Below, one piece after another: positions 25,803 through 38,702 of a stretch of 64,000 bases of DNA. The position numbers and the translations under genes were made by a program. Within the stretch, counting starts at the first letter, position 1, and every line of letters begins with the position of its first letter. This stretch comes from Rhodocyclaceae bacterium. GTDB taxonomy: Bacteria > Pseudomonadota > Gammaproteobacteria > Burkholderiales > Rhodocyclaceae. Location of the stretch: the NCBI GenBank assembly GCA_030824115.1, contig JAVBYI010000012.1, forward strand, positions 1-64,000, in the 5' to 3' direction. Below the pieces are notes generated by a model that saw nothing but the letters and a program-made list of their open reading frames with translations, was not told the origin of the DNA and ran no database searches.

Positions 25803-26630
25803 GTGTCTCCCGATCCTCTCGTCGAAATCCGCGACCTTAACTTTGCCTATGATAATCGGGCGATCCTGACCGGGATCAATATGACCATCCCGCGCGGCAA
25901 GGTCGTTGCCATCATGGGTTTGTCCGGCTGCGGCAAGACGACCACCCTGCGTCTGATTGGTGGGCAGTTGCGTCCGACATCGGGGGCTGTGCGTGTGGCA
26001 GGGCAAGTGGTGCATGAGTTGGATGAGACCGGTCTTTACCAACTGCGCCGCCGCATGGGCATGTTGTTCCAGTTTGGTGCGTTGTTTACGGACATGTCCG
26101 TGTATGACAATGTGGCATTTCAGATGCGTGAGCATACAGATTTGCCCGAGGAGTTGATTCATGACCTGGTACTCATGAAGTTGCATGCGGTCGGTTTGCG
26201 CGGCGCACATCATTTGATGCCCGCCGAGCTGTCCGGGGGCATGGCGCGTCGTGTGGCGCTGGCGCGAGCAATTTCACTTGATCCGATGCTGATGATGTAC
26301 GACGAGCCGTTTGCCGGACTTGATCCAATTTCCTTGTCGATTGTCGGCGAATTGATTCGCAAGCTTAACGATGCGCTCGGTATTAGCTCTATCGTGGTTA
26401 CGCACGATGTCCAGGAATCTCTGAAAATCGTCGATTATGTCTATTTTGTGTCTGCTGGAAAGATCGTTGCGGAAGGAACTGCCGAAGACATCAAGCATTC
26501 CCGGGAGCCGTTTGTGCATCAGTTTGTCTGGGGTGAAGTTGATGGGCCGGTCAATTTCCATTATCCCGCGCAGCCGTATCGCCAGGAGCTGCATGAGCAG
26601 CCGGCCAGGCCGAGTGGGTGGTGGTCATGA
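25803..26630 (+). CDS. mlaF: MlaF, phospholipid transport ABC ATPase
   Basis: 275 residues from GTG. Walker A is 'GLSGCGKTT', the signature '[14 protein letters not shown]' and Walker B '[13 protein letters not shown]'. It powers the MlaFEDB complex that moves phospholipids between the inner membrane and periplasmic MlaC. It is first in a mlaF-E-D-A-C-B operon, the arrangement common in betaproteobacteria. Confidence 0.95.
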   Translation: MSPDPLVEIRDLNFAYDNRAILTGINMTIPRGKVVAIMGLSGCGKTTTLRLIGGQLRPTSGAVRVAGQVVHELDETGLYQLRRRMGMLFQFGALFTDMSVYDNVAFQMREHTDLPEELIHDLVLMKLHAVGLRGAHHLMPAELSGGMARRVALARAISLDPMLMMYDEPFAGLDPISLSIVGELIRKLNDALGISSIVVTHDVQESLKIVDYVYFVSAGKIVAEGTAEDIKHSREPFVHQFVWGEVDGPVNFHYPAQPYRQELHEQPARPSGWWS

Positions 26631-27415
26631 GTCCTGCTGATTTGTTGCGCCGCCTTGGTCGGGCGATGACGGATCGTATCTGGCGTCTGGGGTTCGCCAG
26701 CCGCTTCATGCTGATGACCCTGCTTTATTCGGGTACTGCATTGAAGCGTTTCCAGCTCACCATGCGGGAAATCTATTTCACCGGCGTGCTGTCGCTCATC
26801 ATCATTCTGGTGTCCGGCCTGTTTGTCGGCATGGTGCTGGGGCTGCAGGGCTATGACACATTGCAGCGTTATGGCTCATCAGAGGCACTAGGTATTCTGG
26901 TCGCCCTGTCGCTGGTCCGGGAACTTGGTCCGGTGGTTGCAGCCCTGCTGTTTGCCAGCCGTGCGGGTTCTGCGATTACGGCCGAAATAGGTTTGATGAA
27001 AGCGACCGAACAGTTGTCCGCGATGGAAATGATGGCCGTTAACCCGATTGCCCGTGTTGTGGCGCCGCGCTTCTGGGCGGGGGTGATCTCGATGCCCTTG
27101 CTGGCCGCCCTGTTTTCAGCCATGGGGGTGCTGGGCGGCTATGTGGTTGGCGTGCAGTTGATCGGCGTTGACGAGGGATCGTTCTGGTCGCAAATGCAGG
27201 CGGCCGTCGATTTTCGCCAGGACATTCTGAATGGCGTTATCAAGAGTTTCGTATTTGGCGTTATCGTGTCCTGGATTGCCGTTTTTGAAGGCTATGACGC
27301 TGATCCGACGGCAGAGGGGGTTTCGCGCGCGACAACCCGTACTGTAGTTACTTCATCTTTGGCAATTCTGGCGGCTGACTTCGTGTTGACTGCCTTCATG
27401 TTCAGGGGAATCTGA
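26627..27415 (+). CDS. mlaE: MlaE, phospholipid transport permease
   Basis: 262 residues from the ATG that overlaps the mlaF stop (ATGA). It is a typical MlaE/DUF140 permease with five or six hydrophobic segments. The conserved motifs are '[20 protein letters not shown]' and '[19 protein letters not shown]'. It forms the membrane part of the MlaFEDB complex. Confidence 0.95.
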   Translation: MSPADLLRRLGRAMTDRIWRLGFASRFMLMTLLYSGTALKRFQLTMREIYFTGVLSLIIILVSGLFVGMVLGLQGYDTLQRYGSSEALGILVALSLVRELGPVVAALLFASRAGSAITAEIGLMKATEQLSAMEMMAVNPIARVVAPRFWAGVISMPLLAALFSAMGVLGGYVVGVQLIGVDEGSFWSQMQAAVDFRQDILNGVIKSFVFGVIVSWIAVFEGYDADPTAEGVSRATTRTVVTSSLAILAADFVLTAFMFRGI

Positions 27416-27885
27416 TGAATCGAGCCGTAATCGATCTCTGGGTGGGCTTTTTTGTGGCCCTTGGTTTGGCCGCCTTGTTGTTTTTGGCCCTCAAGGTGGG
27501 TAACTTGAGTTCGACGGATGTCGGGCAGACTTACAATTTGCAGGCCCACTTTGATAACATCGGGGGCCTGAAGGTGCGGGCGCCGGTGAAAAGTGCCGGC
27601 GTGGTTGTCGGTCGAGTCGGGGAAATTCGTTTTGATCCGGAGACTTACACTGCAAAAGTGGCGATGCAAATCGATACGCGTTATCAGTTTCCGCGTGATA
27701 CTTTTGCGACCATCAACACCTCTGGTTTGTTGGGCGAGCAGTATGTGGGGTTTGAAGTCGGGGGAGACCCCGATATGCTGAAGTCAGGCGAGGTCATCAA
27801 GAAGACTCAGTCGGCAATGGTGCTTGAAAAACTGATCAGCCAGTTCATGTTCAGCAAGGCGGCTGAGGACGAAGTTAAAAAATAG
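27415..27885 (+). CDS. mlaD: MlaD, MCE-domain phospholipid-binding subunit
   Basis: 156 residues. One N-terminal membrane helix ('LWVGFFVALGLAALLFLALKV') is followed by an MCE domain (about 38-118, 'NIGGLKVRAPVKSAGVVVGR', 'INTSGLLGEQYVGFEVG'). The length is typical for MlaD. The start overlaps the mlaE stop by one base. Confidence 0.94.
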   Translation: MNRAVIDLWVGFFVALGLAALLFLALKVGNLSSTDVGQTYNLQAHFDNIGGLKVRAPVKSAGVVVGRVGEIRFDPETYTAKVAMQIDTRYQFPRDTFATINTSGLLGEQYVGFEVGGDPDMLKSGEVIKKTQSAMVLEKLISQFMFSKAAEDEVKK

Positions 27886-27893
27886 GAAAAGGC

Positions 27894-28616
27894 ATGTTCA
27901 ACATGGTCAAGCAGACAAGTGGTTCCGTGAAAAAAACCGTTGCAGTTGCTCTACTGGCGGCAGCGTTAAGTGGTTGTGCGACTTCCGGAAATCAAAAAGA
28001 CCCGGTTGAAGGCTTTAACCGTGCGATGTTTTCCTTCAATGAGGGGCTTGATGCCGTGATCATCAAGCCAGTCGCGCAGGGTTACGATGCCGTCATGCCA
28101 TCTCCGGTGCGTACCGGCGTGACGAATTTCTTCGGCAACATTGCTGATTTTTTCATTGGTGTTAACAACCTCCTGCAGGGCAAGCCCACAGAAGCTGCCA
28201 GTGATATCGGCCGTGTGCTGGTCAATAGCACGATTGGTCTGCTGGGCGTGATCGATGTAGCGTCGAACATGGGCATGGAAAAGCATGAGGAAGACTTCGG
28301 TCAGACTTTTGGCCGCTGGGGCGTCGGTGACGGCGCCTATGTCGTCGTGCCGGTCTTCGGGCCACGTACGGTACGTGATACGGCCGGTTTGGTACTGGAT
28401 GTTGCTGCTGATCCGGTTGCCCATGTGGATCATGTGCCAACACGCAATTCTTTATTGGTCTTGCGTGTCGTCGATACCCGTGCTGACATGTTGCCGGCCG
28501 ACAAGGTTATTGAGGAAGCCGCGCTCGATAAGTATGCCTACGTTCGCGACGGCTATTTGCAGCGTCGACGTAACCTGATTCATGATGGCAATGCGCCGCG
28601 TGAAAAGGCCGACTGA
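27894..28616 (+). CDS. mlaA: MlaA (VacJ), outer-membrane lipoprotein
   Basis: 240 residues. Lipoprotein signal ends 'ALSGCATSG'. The VacJ hallmark is 'DPVEGFNRAMFSFNEGLDAV', followed by 'EDFGQTFGRWGVGDGAYVVVPVFGPRTVRD'-type motifs. It extracts phospholipids from the outer leaflet and passes them to MlaC. Its place inside the mla operon, rather than at a distance as in E. coli, is normal for this group. Confidence 0.95.
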   Translation: MFNMVKQTSGSVKKTVAVALLAAALSGCATSGNQKDPVEGFNRAMFSFNEGLDAVIIKPVAQGYDAVMPSPVRTGVTNFFGNIADFFIGVNNLLQGKPTEAASDIGRVLVNSTIGLLGVIDVASNMGMEKHEEDFGQTFGRWGVGDGAYVVVPVFGPRTVRDTAGLVLDVAADPVAHVDHVPTRNSLLVLRVVDTRADMLPADKVIEEAALDKYAYVRDGYLQRRRNLIHDGNAPREKAD

Positions 28617-28656
28617 TTCCTGCCCTGATTCCAATCACCTAAACGAGAGTATCAAT

Positions 28657-29280
28657 ATGAAGCGCGGACTGCTGGGATTGCTGGCCGGCGTGGTGTTCTT
28701 TGCCTTGCCGGTCTTCGCTAACGATATGGCGCCGGATGTGCTGGTCAAGAACGTCACCAGCGAGGTGCTGGATATCGTGCGCAAGGACAAGGATATCCAG
28801 TCCGGTAACACGAAAAAGTCGATCGAACTGGTCGACGCCAAGGTGTTGCCCCATTTCAACTTCAAGCGCATGACGCAGCTGGCACTGGGGCGCGAGGCGC
28901 GCAAGACGACCCCTGAACAACTGACAGTGTTGGCCGAAGAATTCAAGACCTTGTTGGTGCGCACCTATGCCAAGGCCCTGACGGAGTTTCGCAATCAGGA
29001 GGTGATCTTCAAGCCGTTCAAGATGGAGGCCGCCGATACCGATGCCAAAGTGCGTACCGAGATCCGGCAGTCAGGCGGCAAGCCGGTGCCAATGGATTAC
29101 TATCTTGAGAAGTTGTCCAGTGGCTGGAAGGTGTATGACATGGAAGTAGGTGGTGTGAGTTTGGTGACCAACTACCGCAGTTCATTTTCCCAGGAAATAC
29201 AGGCCAATGGAATCGACGGATTGATTCGCAGCTTGCAGGCCAAGAACAAGTCTACCGAGACCGTACAGAAAGCAAAATGA
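28657..29280 (+). CDS. mlaC: MlaC, periplasmic phospholipid shuttle
   Basis: 207 residues from ATG 28657, which follows a GAG-rich region and begins a clean signal peptide ('MKRGLLGLLAGVVFFALPVFA'). An in-frame ATG 75 bases upstream would bury this signal and is not preferred. The Tol-Tol-Ttg2/MlaC pattern is seen in 'PHFNFKRMTQLALGREARKT' and 'WKVYDMEVGGVSLVTNYRSS'. Confidence 0.94.
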   Translation: MKRGLLGLLAGVVFFALPVFANDMAPDVLVKNVTSEVLDIVRKDKDIQSGNTKKSIELVDAKVLPHFNFKRMTQLALGREARKTTPEQLTVLAEEFKTLLVRTYAKALTEFRNQEVIFKPFKMEAADTDAKVRTEIRQSGGKPVPMDYYLEKLSSGWKVYDMEVGGVSLVTNYRSSFSQEIQANGIDGLIRSLQAKNKSTETVQKAK

Positions 29281-29573
29281 CTGTCAGCGTTGAGGCCAGG
29301 GATGGATGTTTGCACGTCAGCGGTGATATGACGCTGGAGACGGCAAGTGCCTTGTTCGCGCGTGGCCTCGAAATTTCCAAAAGCCAGTCGCAGTTACCCG
29401 TGTTTGATCTTGCCGGTGTCGATGAGGTTGACTCCTCGGGACTGGCAGTGCTGTTCGGTTGGATGCGTGCGGCGGAGGTTCAGGGCAAAACCTTGCGGAT
29501 TGATAATCCACCAGCCAGTCTGGTCAGTCTGGCGCAGGTGTATGACGTCAGCGATCTTTTGCCGCTTTCCTGA
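29277..29573 (+). CDS. mlaB: MlaB, STAS-domain subunit
   Basis: 98 residues, one STAS domain with 'VDSSGLAVLFGWMRAA', including the conserved Ser-Ser/Thr site. In the Mla complex MlaB binds and stabilises MlaF. The start overlaps the mlaC stop by four bases. Confidence 0.9.
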   Translation: MTVSVEARDGCLHVSGDMTLETASALFARGLEISKSQSQLPVFDLAGVDEVDSSGLAVLFGWMRAAEVQGKTLRIDNPPASLVSLAQVYDVSDLLPLS

Positions 29574-29587
29574 AGGGTCTTTAAGCA

Positions 29588-31728
<2,141 letters not shown>

Positions 31729-31732
<4 letters not shown>

Positions 31733-33027
31733 TCCGTCGCTTGTCCTCACGCGATCCTGAATTTCTTGCAACGCTCGATGCGTTGCTGGCCTTCGACAAT
31801 TCGACCGATGAGGCCATCGAGCGCACGGTTGCCGAGGTTTTGTCCAATGTGCGCACCGTGGGCGACGCGGCTGTACTGGATTACACCTGCCGCTTTGACA
31901 AGCTGACAGCGACAACGATGGCCGCATTGGAACTGCCGCTTGCGGAACTTGCCACTGCTTTCGCTGGCTTGCCGCAAGTGCAGCGCGCCGCGCTGGAACA
32001 GGCGGCCGAGCGTATCCGTCTCTATCATGAGCGGCAGAAGATTGAATCCTGGGAGTACACCGAAGCCGACGGCACACGTCTCGGCCAGAAGGTGACGCCG
32101 CTGGATCGAGTTGGCCTCTATGTGCCCGGCGGCAAGGCGGCCTATCCCAGTTCGGTGCTGATGAATGCCATTCCGGCCAAGGTGGCTGGGGTCAAAGAGT
32201 TGATCATGGTTGTACCGACGCCGGGCGGCCAGAAAAATGCCCTCGTGCTGGCAGCGGCGCATCTGGCCGGGGTGGATCGCGTATTTACCATCGGTGGCGC
32301 GCAGGCGGTTGCTGCGCTGGCCTATGGCACGCAGACCATCCCGCAGGTAGACAAAATTGTCGGTCCGGGCAATGCCTATGTTGCCAGCGCCAAGCGCCGC
32401 GTCTTTGGTACGGTCGGTATCGACATGGTGGCCGGGCCTTCCGAGGTACTGGTGATTGCTGATGGTTCGGGTGATCCAGACTGGACGGCCATTGACCTGT
32501 TTGCCCAGGCCGAACACGACGAATTGGCGCAGTCGATCCTGCTGTGTCCGGATGCCACCTACCTTGATCGCGTGCAGGCGAGCATCGAAAAGCTGCTGCC
32601 AACCATGCCGCGAAAGGACGTCATTGCTGCTTCGCTTTCCGGGCGTGGGGCGCTGATCCTCGTGACCGACCTCAACGAAGCTTGCGTGATTGCCAACCGG
32701 ATTGCACCCGAACATCTGGAATTGTCGGTAGCTGAGCCACGCGCGTTACTCGACAAGATCCGTCATGCCGGCGCGATTTTCATGGGCCACCATTGTTCCG
32801 AGTCGCTCGGTGATTATTGCGCCGGGCCGAACCACGTGCTGCCGACCTCGCGCAGCGCCCGTTTCTCTTCGCCGCTGGGCGTCTACGACTTCCAGAAGCG
32901 CTCAAGTATCATTGAGATTTCAGCCGCAGGGGCACAGACCCTGGGGCCGATTGCGGCCACGCTGGCGCATGGCGAGGGCCTGACAGCCCATGCCCGCGCG
33001 GCAGAACTGCGTATCAAGCCCCAGTAA
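31729..33027 (+). CDS. hisD: HisD, histidinol dehydrogenase
   Basis: 432 residues, normal length. Motifs include '[20 protein letters not shown]', '[17 protein letters not shown]', '[15 protein letters not shown]' and '[10 protein letters not shown]', which contain zinc and catalytic residues. It performs the last two oxidations to histidine. It overlaps hisG by four bases. Its last 14 bases overlap the end of the inverted hisC. Confidence 0.96.
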
Positions 33028-34078
33028 ATTCCTTCAGCGCGGCAACCAGTTTCTCGCATTGCTCATCCGTTCCCACGGTAATGCGCAGGAACTGATCGAT
33101 ACGCGGTGCCTTGAAGTGGCGCACGATGATGCCCTGTTGCCGTAGTGCGAGCGCCGACATTTCGGCATCGTGCTGTGGGTGGCGCGCAAAAACGAAGTTT
33201 GCTGCGGACGGCAGCACCTCGAAGCCCATGGCCTGCAGGTTTGCGACGAGCTGGGTACGACTGCGCATGACGGCCTGCCGGGTGCGCTCGAACCATTCGC
33301 GATCTTCGATGGCCGCGACGGCGCCGGCCAATGCCAGTCGATCCAGCGGGTAGGAATTAAAGCTGTTCTTGACGCGCTCGAGGGCGTCGATCAGGTCGGG
33401 ATGGCCGACCGCAAAGCCGACACGCAGACCGGCTAGCGAGCGTGACTTGGAGAGCGTTTGCACGACCAGCAGATTCGGGTAGCGCTTGACCAAGGTGACT
33501 GCACTTTCACCGCCGAAGTCGATGTAAGCCTCATCCACGACGATGACCGAATCCGGATTGGCGTCGAGCAGGCGGGCGATATCGCCCAGCGGCAACAGAC
33601 GACCGGTGGGCGCATTTGGGTTGGGGAAGATAATGCCGCCGTTCGGACGCTGGTAATCATCCACCCGGATGGCAAACTCGGCGTCCAGTGGTACGGTCGC
33701 GTATTCGATGTCATACAGTCTGCAATAAACCGGATAGAAGCTGTAGCTGATGTCAGGGAAAAGGATTGGCTGATCATGTTTCAGCAAGCCAAGGAAGACG
33801 TGCGCCAACACTTCATCGGAACCATTGCCGACAAATACGTTGCGTGGTTCGATGTCGCCAAAATAGGTGGCAACTGCTTCTTTGAGTCGTTCGCCATTCG
33901 GGTCGGGATATAGCCGCAGGCTATCGCCGACCTCGCGGGAGATGGCCTCGCTGACTTTGGGTGAGGGCCCGTAGGGGTTCTCGTTGGTGTTCAGCTTGAC
34001 GAGATTGGGCAGCTTGGGCTGCTCGCCCGGAACGTAGGGCTGCAATGCAAGTGCAGTGGCACTCCAGAATCGGCTCAT
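33014..34078 (-). CDS. hisC: HisC, histidinol-phosphate aminotransferase (inverted in the his cluster)
   Basis: 354 residues from ATG 34078 ('[20 protein letters not shown]'). It is a class I/II PLP aminotransferase with '[12 protein letters not shown]', '[11 protein letters not shown]' and the PLP-lysine motif '[15 protein letters not shown]'. It is the only his gene on the minus strand, lying exactly where hisC would be expected between hisD and hisB. Its end overlaps hisD by 14 bases. It shares a 97-base divergent gap with hisB, which must hold promoters for both. Confidence 0.93.
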   Translation of the reverse strand: MSRFWSATALALQPYVPGEQPKLPNLVKLNTNENPYGPSPKVSEAISREVGDSLRLYPDPNGERLKEAVATYFGDIEPRNVFVGNGSDEVLAHVFLGLLKHDQPILFPDISYSFYPVYCRLYDIEYATVPLDAEFAIRVDDYQRPNGGIIFPNPNAPTGRLLPLGDIARLLDANPDSVIVVDEAYIDFGGESAVTLVKRYPNLLVVQTLSKSRSLAGLRVGFAVGHPDLIDALERVKNSFNSYPLDRLALAGAVAAIEDREWFERTRQAVMRSRTQLVANLQAMGFEVLPSAANFVFARHPQHDAEMSALALRQQGIIVRHFKAPRIDQFLRITVGTDEQCEKLVAALKEFTGA

Positions 34079-34175
34079 GGTGGGGTGATGGCGGGGTTGC
34101 AATGGCGACAGAATGGTACGTGGTGGTATTATCGCCCGGCTTGCAACCATTGGCAAAACACGGACAGACACCGTC

Positions 34176-34775
34176 ATGGCTACGATACAGCGCACCGCCG
34201 ATATTCACCGCACCACGCTGGAAACCCAGATCCGCGTCAAGCTCGATCTGGAAGGGACTGGCAAGTCGCAACTGGCGACAGGCGTCGGTTTCTTTGATCA
34301 CATGCTGGATCAGATCGCCCGTCATGGTCTGATCGACATGCAGGTCGATGCACGGGGTGATCTGCACATCGATGCGCACCACACGGTCGAGGATGTCGGC
34401 ATCACGCTTGGTCAGGCATTGGCACAGGCACTCGGTGACAAGAAGGGCTTGACCCGTTACGGCCATGCGTATGTGCCCCTGGACGAGGCTCTGTCGCGCG
34501 TGGTCGTTGATTTGTCCGGCCGCCCCGGCCTGGAATTCAATGTCGATTTTGTGCGGCCACGTATTGGTGATTTCGATGTCGACCTGGTGCGCGAGTTCTT
34601 CCAGGGACTCGTCAATCATGCGGGCATCACCGTCCATATCGACAACCTGCGTGGCGTGAATGCACACCACCAGGCCGAAACTGTGTTCAAGGCTTTTGCG
34701 CGTGCCTTGCGCATGGCGATGACGGCCGATCCGCGTCTCGGCGAGGCCGTGCCTTCCACGAAGGGCAGCCTGTAA
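34176..34775 (+). CDS. hisB: HisB, imidazoleglycerol-phosphate dehydratase
   Basis: 199 residues from ATG 34176. It is monofunctional (no HAD phosphatase domain). Metal-binding motifs are '[13 protein letters not shown]', '[13 protein letters not shown]', '[18 protein letters not shown]' and '[19 protein letters not shown]'. The start is preceded by a weak ribosome site. Confidence 0.95.
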   Translation: MATIQRTADIHRTTLETQIRVKLDLEGTGKSQLATGVGFFDHMLDQIARHGLIDMQVDARGDLHIDAHHTVEDVGITLGQALAQALGDKKGLTRYGHAYVPLDEALSRVVVDLSGRPGLEFNVDFVRPRIGDFDVDLVREFFQGLVNHAGITVHIDNLRGVNAHHQAETVFKAFARALRMAMTADPRLGEAVPSTKGSL

Positions 34776-34804
34776 TATTCCTTTGTAGGTTCGAAAAGCG
34801 AGCG

Positions 34805-35443
34805 ATGAATACTGTAGCAATCGTCGATTACGGCATGGGCAACCTGCGCTCGGTGGCGAAGGCCGTCGAACATGTGGCGCCAACAGCCAAGGTTATCGTC
34901 ACCGCCAATCCGGCGGATCTGTCAGCAGCCGATCGGATCATTGTGCCGGGGCAGGGTGCGATGCCCGATTGCATGCGCGAACTCAAGGCACGCCAGCTCG
35001 CCGATGCGGTGATCCAGATGGCGGCGAGCAAACCTTTCCTGGGCATCTGTATCGGGCAGCAAATGCTGTTCGAGCATAGTGAAGAAGGCGATGTGGCCGG
35101 TCTGGGGCTGTTCCCCGGTCAGGTACGCCGCTTTCCAGCTGAAGCGATGCATGATGCCGCGGGTATCCCGTTGAAAGTGCCGCACATGGGCTGGAATGGC
35201 GTGCGCCAGTCAGAGTCACATCCGCTCTGGCAGGGCATTGCCGATGGCGAGCGTTTCTATTTCGTCCATAGCTATTATGTTGAGCCTGCCAGCCCCGAGG
35301 TGATTGCCGGTTCGACGCATTACGGCATTATCTTTACCAGTGCGGTGGCGCGCGCCAACATTTTTGCCGTACAGTTCCACCCGGAAAAGAGTGCCGCTGC
35401 CGGCCTCAAGCTGCTTGAAAATTTCATGCACTGGAATCCATAA
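34805..35443 (+). CDS. hisH: HisH, glutamine amidotransferase subunit of IGP synthase
   Basis: 212 residues, class I glutamine amidotransferase. The nucleophile Cys is in '[12 protein letters not shown]' and the His/Glu pair in 'VQFHPEKS'. It supplies ammonia to HisF. Confidence 0.95.
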   Translation: MNTVAIVDYGMGNLRSVAKAVEHVAPTAKVIVTANPADLSAADRIIVPGQGAMPDCMRELKARQLADAVIQMAASKPFLGICIGQQMLFEHSEEGDVAGLGLFPGQVRRFPAEAMHDAAGIPLKVPHMGWNGVRQSESHPLWQGIADGERFYFVHSYYVEPASPEVIAGSTHYGIIFTSAVARANIFAVQFHPEKSAAAGLKLLENFMHWNP

Positions 35444-35481
35444 CCCATTTTATTGGCTCACTTTTTGGATCAAGACTTCCC

Positions 35482-36225
35482 ATGCTGCTGATTCCTGCGA
35501 TCGACCTGAAAGATGGGCATTGTGTGCGTCTCAAACAAGGCGCGATGGACGATGCCACCGTGTTCTCCGAAGACCCGGGCGCGATGGCCCGCCACTGGAT
35601 CGACCAGGGGGCGCGCCGCCTGCATCTGGTCGACCTGAATGGTGCGTTTGCCGGCAAGCCCAAGAACGAGACGGCGATCAAGGCCATTCTTGATGAAGTG
35701 GGGGATGAGATTCCCGTGCAACTGGGCGGCGGCATCCGCGATCTCGATACCATCGAGCGTTGTCTCGACGATGGCATCAGCTACGTCATCATCGGTACGG
35801 CAGCCGTCAAGAATCCCGGTTTCCTGCACGATGCATGTACCGCGTTCCCTGGCCACATCATCGTCGGTCTGGACGCCAAGGATGGCAAGGTGGCCGTGGA
35901 TGGCTGGTCGAAAATGACCGGCCACGACGTGATCGACCTCGCCAAAAAGTTCGAGGATTATGGCGTCGAAGGCGTGATTTATACTGACATCGGTCGTGAC
36001 GGCATGCTCTCCGGCGTGAATGTGGATGCGACGCTTAAACTCGCCCAGGCCTTGCGCATTCCGGTCATCGCCAGCGGCGGCATCGCCAGCATTGAGGACG
36101 TCACCGCCCTTTGCAAGGTGGCTGATGAAGGCATCATGGGGGCCATTACCGGCCGTGCCATTTATGAGGGCAAGCTTGATTTCCGTAAGGCGCAGGCCGA
36201 AGCGGACAAGTGCGCCAAAAAATAA
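35482..36225 (+). CDS. hisA: HisA, phosphoribosylformimino-AICAR-phosphate isomerase
   Basis: 247 residues, a beta/alpha barrel beginning '[20 protein letters not shown]' with the catalytic Asp of that motif. The second Asp is in '[14 protein letters not shown]'. Confidence 0.95.
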   Translation: MLLIPAIDLKDGHCVRLKQGAMDDATVFSEDPGAMARHWIDQGARRLHLVDLNGAFAGKPKNETAIKAILDEVGDEIPVQLGGGIRDLDTIERCLDDGISYVIIGTAAVKNPGFLHDACTAFPGHIIVGLDAKDGKVAVDGWSKMTGHDVIDLAKKFEDYGVEGVIYTDIGRDGMLSGVNVDATLKLAQALRIPVIASGGIASIEDVTALCKVADEGIMGAITGRAIYEGKLDFRKAQAEADKCAKK

Positions 36226-36230
36226 ATCCC

Positions 36231-36989
36231 ATGCTTGCCAAACGCATCATTCCCTGCCTTGACGTCAGTGCCGGGCGCGTCGTCAAGGGCGTGAACTTCG
36301 TTGAACTGCGCGATGCCGGTGATCCGGTCGAGATTGCGCGCCGCTACGACGAACAGGGCGCCGATGAAATTACCTTCCTCGACATCACGGCCAGTTCCGA
36401 CCAGCGCGACATCATTCTCGATATCGTCCAGGCTTGTGCCGAGCAGGTCTTTATTCCCCTGACGGTGGGTGGCGGCGTGCGCAAGGTCGAGGATGTGCGG
36501 CGTCTGCTCAACGCCGGCGCCGACAAGGTCAGCATGAACACAGCCGCCGTGCAGAATCCGCAACTGGTTGCCGATGCGGCCGGTAAAGTCGGCTCGCAGT
36601 GCATTGTCGTGGCCATCGACGCCAAACAGACCAGCCCGGGCAAGTGGGAGGTGTTTACCCACGGCGGGCGCAACAACACGCATATCGATGCGATCGATTG
36701 GGCAAAACAGGTGACCGCGCTGGGCGCAGGCGAAATCCTGCTGACCAGCATGGATCGTGACGGCACCAAGAATGGTTTTGATCTCGGCCTGACGCGCGCG
36801 GTTTCCGATGCCGTGTCGATCCCCGTTATCGCCAGCGGTGGCGTGGGCAACCTGCAGCATCTCGCCGATGGCGTGACCCAGGGCCGTGCCGATGCCGTGC
36901 TGGCTGCCAGCATCTTCCACTATGGCGAATACACCGTGCGCCAGGCCAAAGAACACATGCGGGCGCAGGGGATTGAGGTGCGGCTGTGA
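36231..36989 (+). CDS. hisF: HisF, cyclase subunit of IGP synthase
   Basis: 252 residues from ATG 36231 ('[20 protein letters not shown]'), with catalytic Asp in 'PCLDV' and in '[14 protein letters not shown]'. An in-frame upstream start at 36210 lies inside hisA and is not preferred. Confidence 0.95.
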   Translation: MLAKRIIPCLDVSAGRVVKGVNFVELRDAGDPVEIARRYDEQGADEITFLDITASSDQRDIILDIVQACAEQVFIPLTVGGGVRKVEDVRRLLNAGADKVSMNTAAVQNPQLVADAAGKVGSQCIVVAIDAKQTSPGKWEVFTHGGRNNTHIDAIDWAKQVTALGAGEILLTSMDRDGTKNGFDLGLTRAVSDAVSIPVIASGGVGNLQHLADGVTQGRADAVLAASIFHYGEYTVRQAKEHMRAQGIEVRL

Positions 36990-37372
36990 GCAAGAAGTGG
37001 CTGAATGACGTGAAGTGGGACGAGCAGGGCCTCGTCCCCGTCATCGCGCAGGACGCGCACACGGGCGAGGTGCTGATGTTCGCCTGGATGAACCGCGAAG
37101 CGCTGGAAAAAACCGCGCAATTGGGCGAGGCGGTGTATTGGTCGCGCTCGCGCCGAAAGCTCTGGCACAAGGGCGAGGAATCCGGCCATACGCAGAAGGT
37201 GGTCGAGGTTCGCACCGATTGCGATAACGACGTCGTGCTGCTCAAGGTCGAGCAGACCGGCGGAATCGCCTGTCATACCGGCCGGCGTAGTTGTTTCTTC
37301 AACAGGCTTGAAACAGAGATGTGGCAGGATGTCGAGCCCGTGCTGAAAGACCCCAAGGAAATCTACAAATGA
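36986..37372 (+). CDS. hisI: HisI, phosphoribosyl-AMP cyclohydrolase
   Basis: 128 residues, single-domain PRA-CH. It has '[20 protein letters not shown]', the metal-binding 'DCDND' and the Cys pair of '[14 protein letters not shown]'. It overlaps hisF by four bases. HisI and HisE are separate here, unlike the enterobacterial fusion. Confidence 0.95.
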   Translation: MSKKWLNDVKWDEQGLVPVIAQDAHTGEVLMFAWMNREALEKTAQLGEAVYWSRSRRKLWHKGEESGHTQKVVEVRTDCDNDVVLLKVEQTGGIACHTGRRSCFFNRLETEMWQDVEPVLKDPKEIYK

Positions 37373-37695
37373 TCGATCTCGAAGTCATCCACCGCATTCA
37401 GGACACCCTGGAAGCCCGCAAGGGGGCGGCCCCCGATTCCTCGTATGTGGCCAGTCTTTACGCCAAGGGTACCGACGCCATCTGCAAGAAGATTGCCGAG
37501 GAAGGCGCGGAAGTCATTATGGCGGCCAAGGATGGCGATCGTCTGCATCTGGTGCGTGAAACTTGCGACTTGTGGTTTCACAGTATGGTTTTGCTGTCGC
37601 ACTTTGGCATTGGTGTCGATGACATCATGATGGAGTTCCGTCGCCGCGAAGGCATTTCCGGCATCGACGAAAAGGCCAGCCGAGGCAAGCAATGA
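37369..37695 (+). CDS. hisE: HisE, phosphoribosyl-ATP pyrophosphohydrolase
   Basis: 108 residues from ATG 37369, overlapping the hisI stop (ATGA). The all-alpha MazG-like motifs are '[17 protein letters not shown]' and '[14 protein letters not shown]'. Confidence 0.94.
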   Translation: MIDLEVIHRIQDTLEARKGAAPDSSYVASLYAKGTDAICKKIAEEGAEVIMAAKDGDRLHLVRETCDLWFHSMVLLSHFGIGVDDIMMEFRRREGISGIDEKASRGKQ

Positions 37696-38042
37696 GCGAC
37701 TGTATTTTTTGCAAGATCGTGCGCGGGGAGATTCCCTGCAACAAGATTTATGAGGATGACGACCTCTTTGCCTTCCACGACATTGCACCGCAGGCGCCGG
37801 TACATTTCATGGTGATTCCGAAGTTACACCTCGCCTCGCTGGCCGATGCGGATGTGCGCCACGCCCCGATGCTTGGCAAATTGTTCGCCAAGGTGGGTGA
37901 ACTGGCCCGCAGCCAGGGACTGACGGATGGCTTCCGTACCATCGTCAACACCGGTAGGGTGGGTCAGCAGGAGGTGTATCATCTTCACGTTCATATCGTC
38001 GGCGGGCCGGATCGTCTCGGCCCCATGCTGGCGCACAAATAA
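37692..38042 (+). CDS. HIT-family nucleotide hydrolase (HinT-like)
   Basis: 116 residues. The zinc-site start is '[16 protein letters not shown]', and the histidine triad is '[10 protein letters not shown]'. HinT proteins hydrolyse AMP-lysine-like phosphoramidates. It overlaps hisE by four bases and is a common passenger between hisE and tatA in this group. Confidence 0.92.
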   Translation: MSDCIFCKIVRGEIPCNKIYEDDDLFAFHDIAPQAPVHFMVIPKLHLASLADADVRHAPMLGKLFAKVGELARSQGLTDGFRTIVNTGRVGQQEVYHLHVHIVGGPDRLGPMLAHK

Positions 38043-38059
38043 ATCCGGAGGAGAGACTG

Positions 38060-38287
38060 ATGGGAAGCTTTAGTATCTGGCACTGGCTAATTGTGCTGGT
38101 CATCGTCATGCTGGTTTTCGGCACCAAGAAACTGCGCAATATCGGCTCTGACCTGGGCGGTGCGGTCAAGGGCTTCAAGGATGGCATGAAGGAAGGCACC
38201 CAGGCCCAGACCGATGCCAAGCAGGTTCAGGATCAAGCCGGTAATACCATTGAGGGCCAGGCCCGCAAGGAAGAGACCAAGTCCTGA
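38060..38287 (+). CDS. tatA: TatA, twin-arginine translocase pore subunit
   Basis: 75 residues. It starts '[20 protein letters not shown]' with a short membrane helix, a Gly-containing hinge ('[10 protein letters not shown]') and an amphipathic helix, then a charged tail. A GGAGGAG-like site lies upstream. Confidence 0.95.
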   Translation: MGSFSIWHWLIVLVIVMLVFGTKKLRNIGSDLGGAVKGFKDGMKEGTQAQTDAKQVQDQAGNTIEGQARKEETKS

Positions 38288-38302
38288 CGCCTTAGTCTTT
38301 TC

Positions 38303-38326
38303 GCCGTCTTACCAGCGCCGACTTTT
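38303..38326 (+). repeat. dispersed 24-bp element, copy 7 (tatA-tatB gap)
   Basis: GCCGTCTTACCAGCGCCGAC followed by TTTT. It occupies most of the 49-base gap before the tatB GTG, so it may affect tatB translation. Confidence 0.8.
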
Positions 38327-38336
38327 TCAGCACACC

Positions 38337-38702
38337 GTGTTCGATATCGGGTTTACCGAACTGATGGTCATTGCCCTCGTCGGGCTGATCGTCATCGGGC
38401 CGGAACGTATGCCCAAAGTGGCGCGCACAGTGGGTCATCTGCTCGGGCGCTTGCAGCGTTACGTCAGCGATGTGAAGTCGGACATTAACCGTGAAATGCA
38501 GCTCGACGAGTTGAAAAAGTTGCAGACTCAGGTGGTCGATCAGGCGCACGACATGGAGCGTCAGGTGAACGAACAACTCAACTCGGTTGAAACCAGTCTC
38601 AACCAGTCTATTGTGGCTGCCGGGGAGTTAAAGCCAGAGCCGGAGGCTATGCCTGCCCTATCGGATAGCACAGTGCCCTCAGATACCAAGCCCGCCGCGT
38701 GA
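38337..38702 (+). CDS. tatB: TatB, twin-arginine translocase receptor subunit
   Basis: 121 residues from GTG 38337, giving the conserved opening 'MFDIGFTELMVIALVGLIVI'. An open frame extends further upstream but runs through tatA and the dispersed element, so it is rejected. A membrane helix, hinge 'GPERMP' and long charged helix follow. Confidence 0.93.
   Translation: MFDIGFTELMVIALVGLIVIGPERMPKVARTVGHLLGRLQRYVSDVKSDINREMQLDELKKLQTQVVDQAHDMERQVNEQLNSVETSLNQSIVAAGELKPEPEAMPALSDSTVPSDTKPAA

Noticed and set aside
33139-33162. Possible thirteenth copy of the dispersed element, inside hisC
   Set aside because: It shares the last 12 bases but has three mismatches in the first half, and its translation fits ordinary HisC sequence, so chance similarity is likely.
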